Assembly: GCF_014207375.1 (NCBI RefSeq)
Contig: NZ_JACHEE010000005.1
Location: forward strand, 289,063-353,062
DNA from: Arthrobacter sp. AZCC_0090
GTDB lineage: Bacteria; Actinomycetota; Actinomycetes; Actinomycetales; Micrococcaceae
Length of the DNA: 64,000 nucleotides
Direction of reading: 5' to 3'
Every line of letters starts with the position of its first letter. Position 1 is the stretch's first letter. This document shows positions 62,426-64,000 of the stretch, in pieces. Made by a program: the position numbers and the translations under genes. Under the pieces are notes generated by a model. The model was not told where the DNA came from and made no database searches. It saw only the letters and a list, made by a program, of their open reading frames with translations.

Positions 62426-64000
62426 GTGGCTGCAGGAGAAGAGACCTCACACATCCTTAGCGGGTTGACTTCCCAGCTGCCTGATCGTGATCCGGAAGAG
62501 ACTGCCGAGTGGGTTGAGTCTTTGGATGCGTTGATCAGGGAGCAGGGCACGGAGCGGGCGCAGTTCATCATGCGCAGCCTGCTCCAGCGGGCGGGGTCCC
62601 AGTCGGTCGGGGTGCCGATGGTGACCACCACCGATTACGTGAACACGATCCCGGCGGACCAGGAAGCGCCGTTCCCGGGCAACGAGGAGTTCGAGCGCCG
62701 GTACCGGGCGTACATGCGCTGGAACGCGGCCGTGATGGTGCACCGGGCACAGCGGTCCGACATCGGCGTGGGCGGGCACATCTCGACCTATGCCGGGGCC
62801 GCGACCCTGTACGAGGTCGGCTTCAACCACTTCTTCCGCGGCAAGGACCACCCCTCCGGCGGGGACCAGGTCTTCTTCCAGGGACACGCGTCCCCGGGCA
62901 TGTACGCCAGGGCGTTCATGGAGGGCCGGCTCACGGAGCAGGACCTGGACGGGTTCCGGCAGGAAAAGTCCAAGGAAGGCCACGCCCTGTCCTCCTACCC
63001 GCACCCGCGCCTGATGCCCTCCTTCTGGGAATTCCCCACCGTGTCCATGGGCATCGGCCCGATGAACGCGATCTACCAGGCCCAGTCCAACCGGTACCTG
63101 CACGACCGCGGCCTGAAGGACACCTCCGGGCAGCAGGTCTGGGCGTTCCTGGGCGACGGGGAAATGGACGAGCCCGAGTCCCGCGGCCTGCTCCAGCTCG
63201 CCGCGAACGAGAACCTGGACAACCTGAACTTCGTGATCAACTGCAACCTCCAGCGCCTGGACGGGCCGGTGCGCGGCAACGGGAAGATCATGCAGGAACT
63301 CGAAGCGTTCTTCCGCGGCGCGGGCTGGAACGTGATCAAGGTCGTCTGGGGCCGGGAATGGGATGACCTCCTGGCCAAGGACACCGACGGGTCCCTGGTG
63401 AAGATCATGAACGAAACCGTCGACGGGGACTACCAGACCTACAAGGCCGAGTCCGGCGGGTTCGTCCGCGAACACTTCTTCGGGAAGACCCCGGCCACCA
63501 AGGACATGGTCGCGGACCTGGACGACAAGCAGATCTGGAACCTCAAACGCGGCGGACACGACTACCGCAAGGTCTACGCCGCGTACAAGGCCGCGACCGA
63601 GTTCAAGGGCAAACCCACCGTGATCCTGGCCAAGACCGTCAAGGGCTACGGACTCGGACCCCACTTCGAGGGCCGCAACGCGACCCACCAAATGAAGAAA
63701 CTCACCATGGAAGACCTCAAGGCCTTCCGCGACCACCTGCGCATCCCCATCACCGACGCCCGACTCGACACGGACCTGTACCGGCCCCCGTACTACCACC
63801 CCGGCATGGACGCCCCGGAAATCCGGTACATGATGGAGGCCCGCGCGGCCCTCGGCGGCGCTGTCCCGGAACGCCGCAGCGCCCACACCCCCGTGGTGCT
63901 GCCGGACGAAAAGTCCTACGAGGTCGCCAAGCGCGGCTCCGGCAAGCAGCAGGCCGCCACCACCATGGCCTTCGTGCGGCTCCTGAAGGACCTCATGCGG
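62426..64000 (+). CDS. aceE: Pyruvate dehydrogenase E1 component, homodimeric type, 3' end cut off
   Basis: Thiamin-diphosphate E1 of the pyruvate dehydrogenase complex, EC 1.2.4.1. GTG 62426 with AGAGAGG upstream; 525 codons are in the window and the frame is open at the edge (full AceE is about 900 aa). Visible: [34 protein letters not shown], and the ThDP-binding [10 protein letters not shown] ... [17 protein letters not shown], all typical of AceE. The long minus-strand open frame across it is a shadow caused by strong third-position GC. Confidence 0.96.
   Translation, partial: MAAGEETSHILSGLTSQLPDRDPEETAEWVESLDALIREQGTERAQFIMRSLLQRAGSQSVGVPMVTTTDYVNTIPADQEAPFPGNEEFERRYRAYMRWNAAVMVHRAQRSDIGVGGHISTYAGAATLYEVGFNHFFRGKDHPSGGDQVFFQGHASPGMYARAFMEGRLTEQDLDGFRQEKSKEGHALSSYPHPRLMPSFWEFPTVSMGIGPMNAIYQAQSNRYLHDRGLKDTSGQQVWAFLGDGEMDEPESRGLLQLAANENLDNLNFVINCNLQRLDGPVRGNGKIMQELEAFFRGAGWNVIKVVWGREWDDLLAKDTDGSLVKIMNETVDGDYQTYKAESGGFVREHFFGKTPATKDMVADLDDKQIWNLKRGGHDYRKVYAAYKAATEFKGKPTVILAKTVKGYGLGPHFEGRNATHQMKKLTMEDLKAFRDHLRIPITDARLDTDLYRPPYYHPGMDAPEIRYMMEARAALGGAVPERRSAHTPVVLPDEKSYEVAKRGSGKQQAATTMAFVRLLKDLMR

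Noticed and set aside
62447..63886. 479-aa minus-strand frame at the right end
   Set aside because: Shadow of aceE, which runs off the window with an open frame and clear family motifs.

Overview
The window is high-GC actinobacterial DNA, most likely from the Micrococcaceae (Arthrobacter in the broad sense). The grounds are the helicase/Tad 'secretion neighbourhood', a GlxR-type CRP regulator, a MarP-type membrane protease, a large AceE-type pyruvate dehydrogenase, frequent GTG starts and many ATGA/GTGA gene overlaps. This is family-level inference; no rRNA is present.

Layout. 1-11.7 kb: end of a GNAT gene, a DEAH helicase converging on a seven-gene Tad pilus/secretion operon (cpaE-like, tadA, tadB, tadC, DUF4244, two TadE-like), a family-A polymerase-like gene, a CHAD protein and a DUF1508 protein. 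11.8-17 kb: NUDIX, nth, an orphan membrane protein, acetyl-CoA synthetase. 17-31.6 kb: two linked galactoside loci. The first is a sugar ABC transporter with a GH42 beta-galactosidase and a DeoR regulator. The second is a LacI regulator and a Gfo/Idh dehydrogenase, divergent from a sugar ABC transporter with a GH36 alpha-galactosidase. 31.6-39.5 kb: aroQ, marP, glxR, NUDIX, RidA, DUF4177, ponA, metallophosphoesterase. 39.9-43.7 kb: heterodimeric ABC exporter and tRNA-Pro(CGG). 43.9-45.7 kb: a small secreted peptide precursor divergent from an HTH-TPR regulator. 45.8-50 kb: purC, purD, asparaginase, SCP-2-like protein. 50-62 kb: amino/organic acid metabolism (dctA, Orn/Lys/Arg decarboxylase with APC permease, PucR regulator, glutaminase, SDR, hydantoin-racemase-like enzyme, NCS1 permease). 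62.4 kb to the end: aceE, cut by the window edge.

Most interesting locus: 43.9-45.7 kb. The 86-aa precursor has a signal peptide and four identical IGNWPDPM units at an exact 13-residue period. The units differ only at synonymous DNA positions, while the 5-aa linkers differ in amino acids. It is transcribed away from a 428-aa XRE-HTH plus TPR-type protein, with a perfect 12-bp palindrome between them. This is the layout of an RRNPP-like peptide signalling system (as in Rap/Phr or PlcR/PapR of Firmicutes), but in an actinobacterium and with a multicopy precursor. I do not recognise it as a described system.

A second thread is carbon regulation. The window encodes glxR and has CRP/GlxR-like 16-mers in front of both galactoside transporters and dctA, plus a weaker one in front of glxR. 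A third thread is repeats: two families of dispersed intergenic palindromic elements, and several in-frame or near-gene tandem repeats, one of which has tripled a gene's start region.
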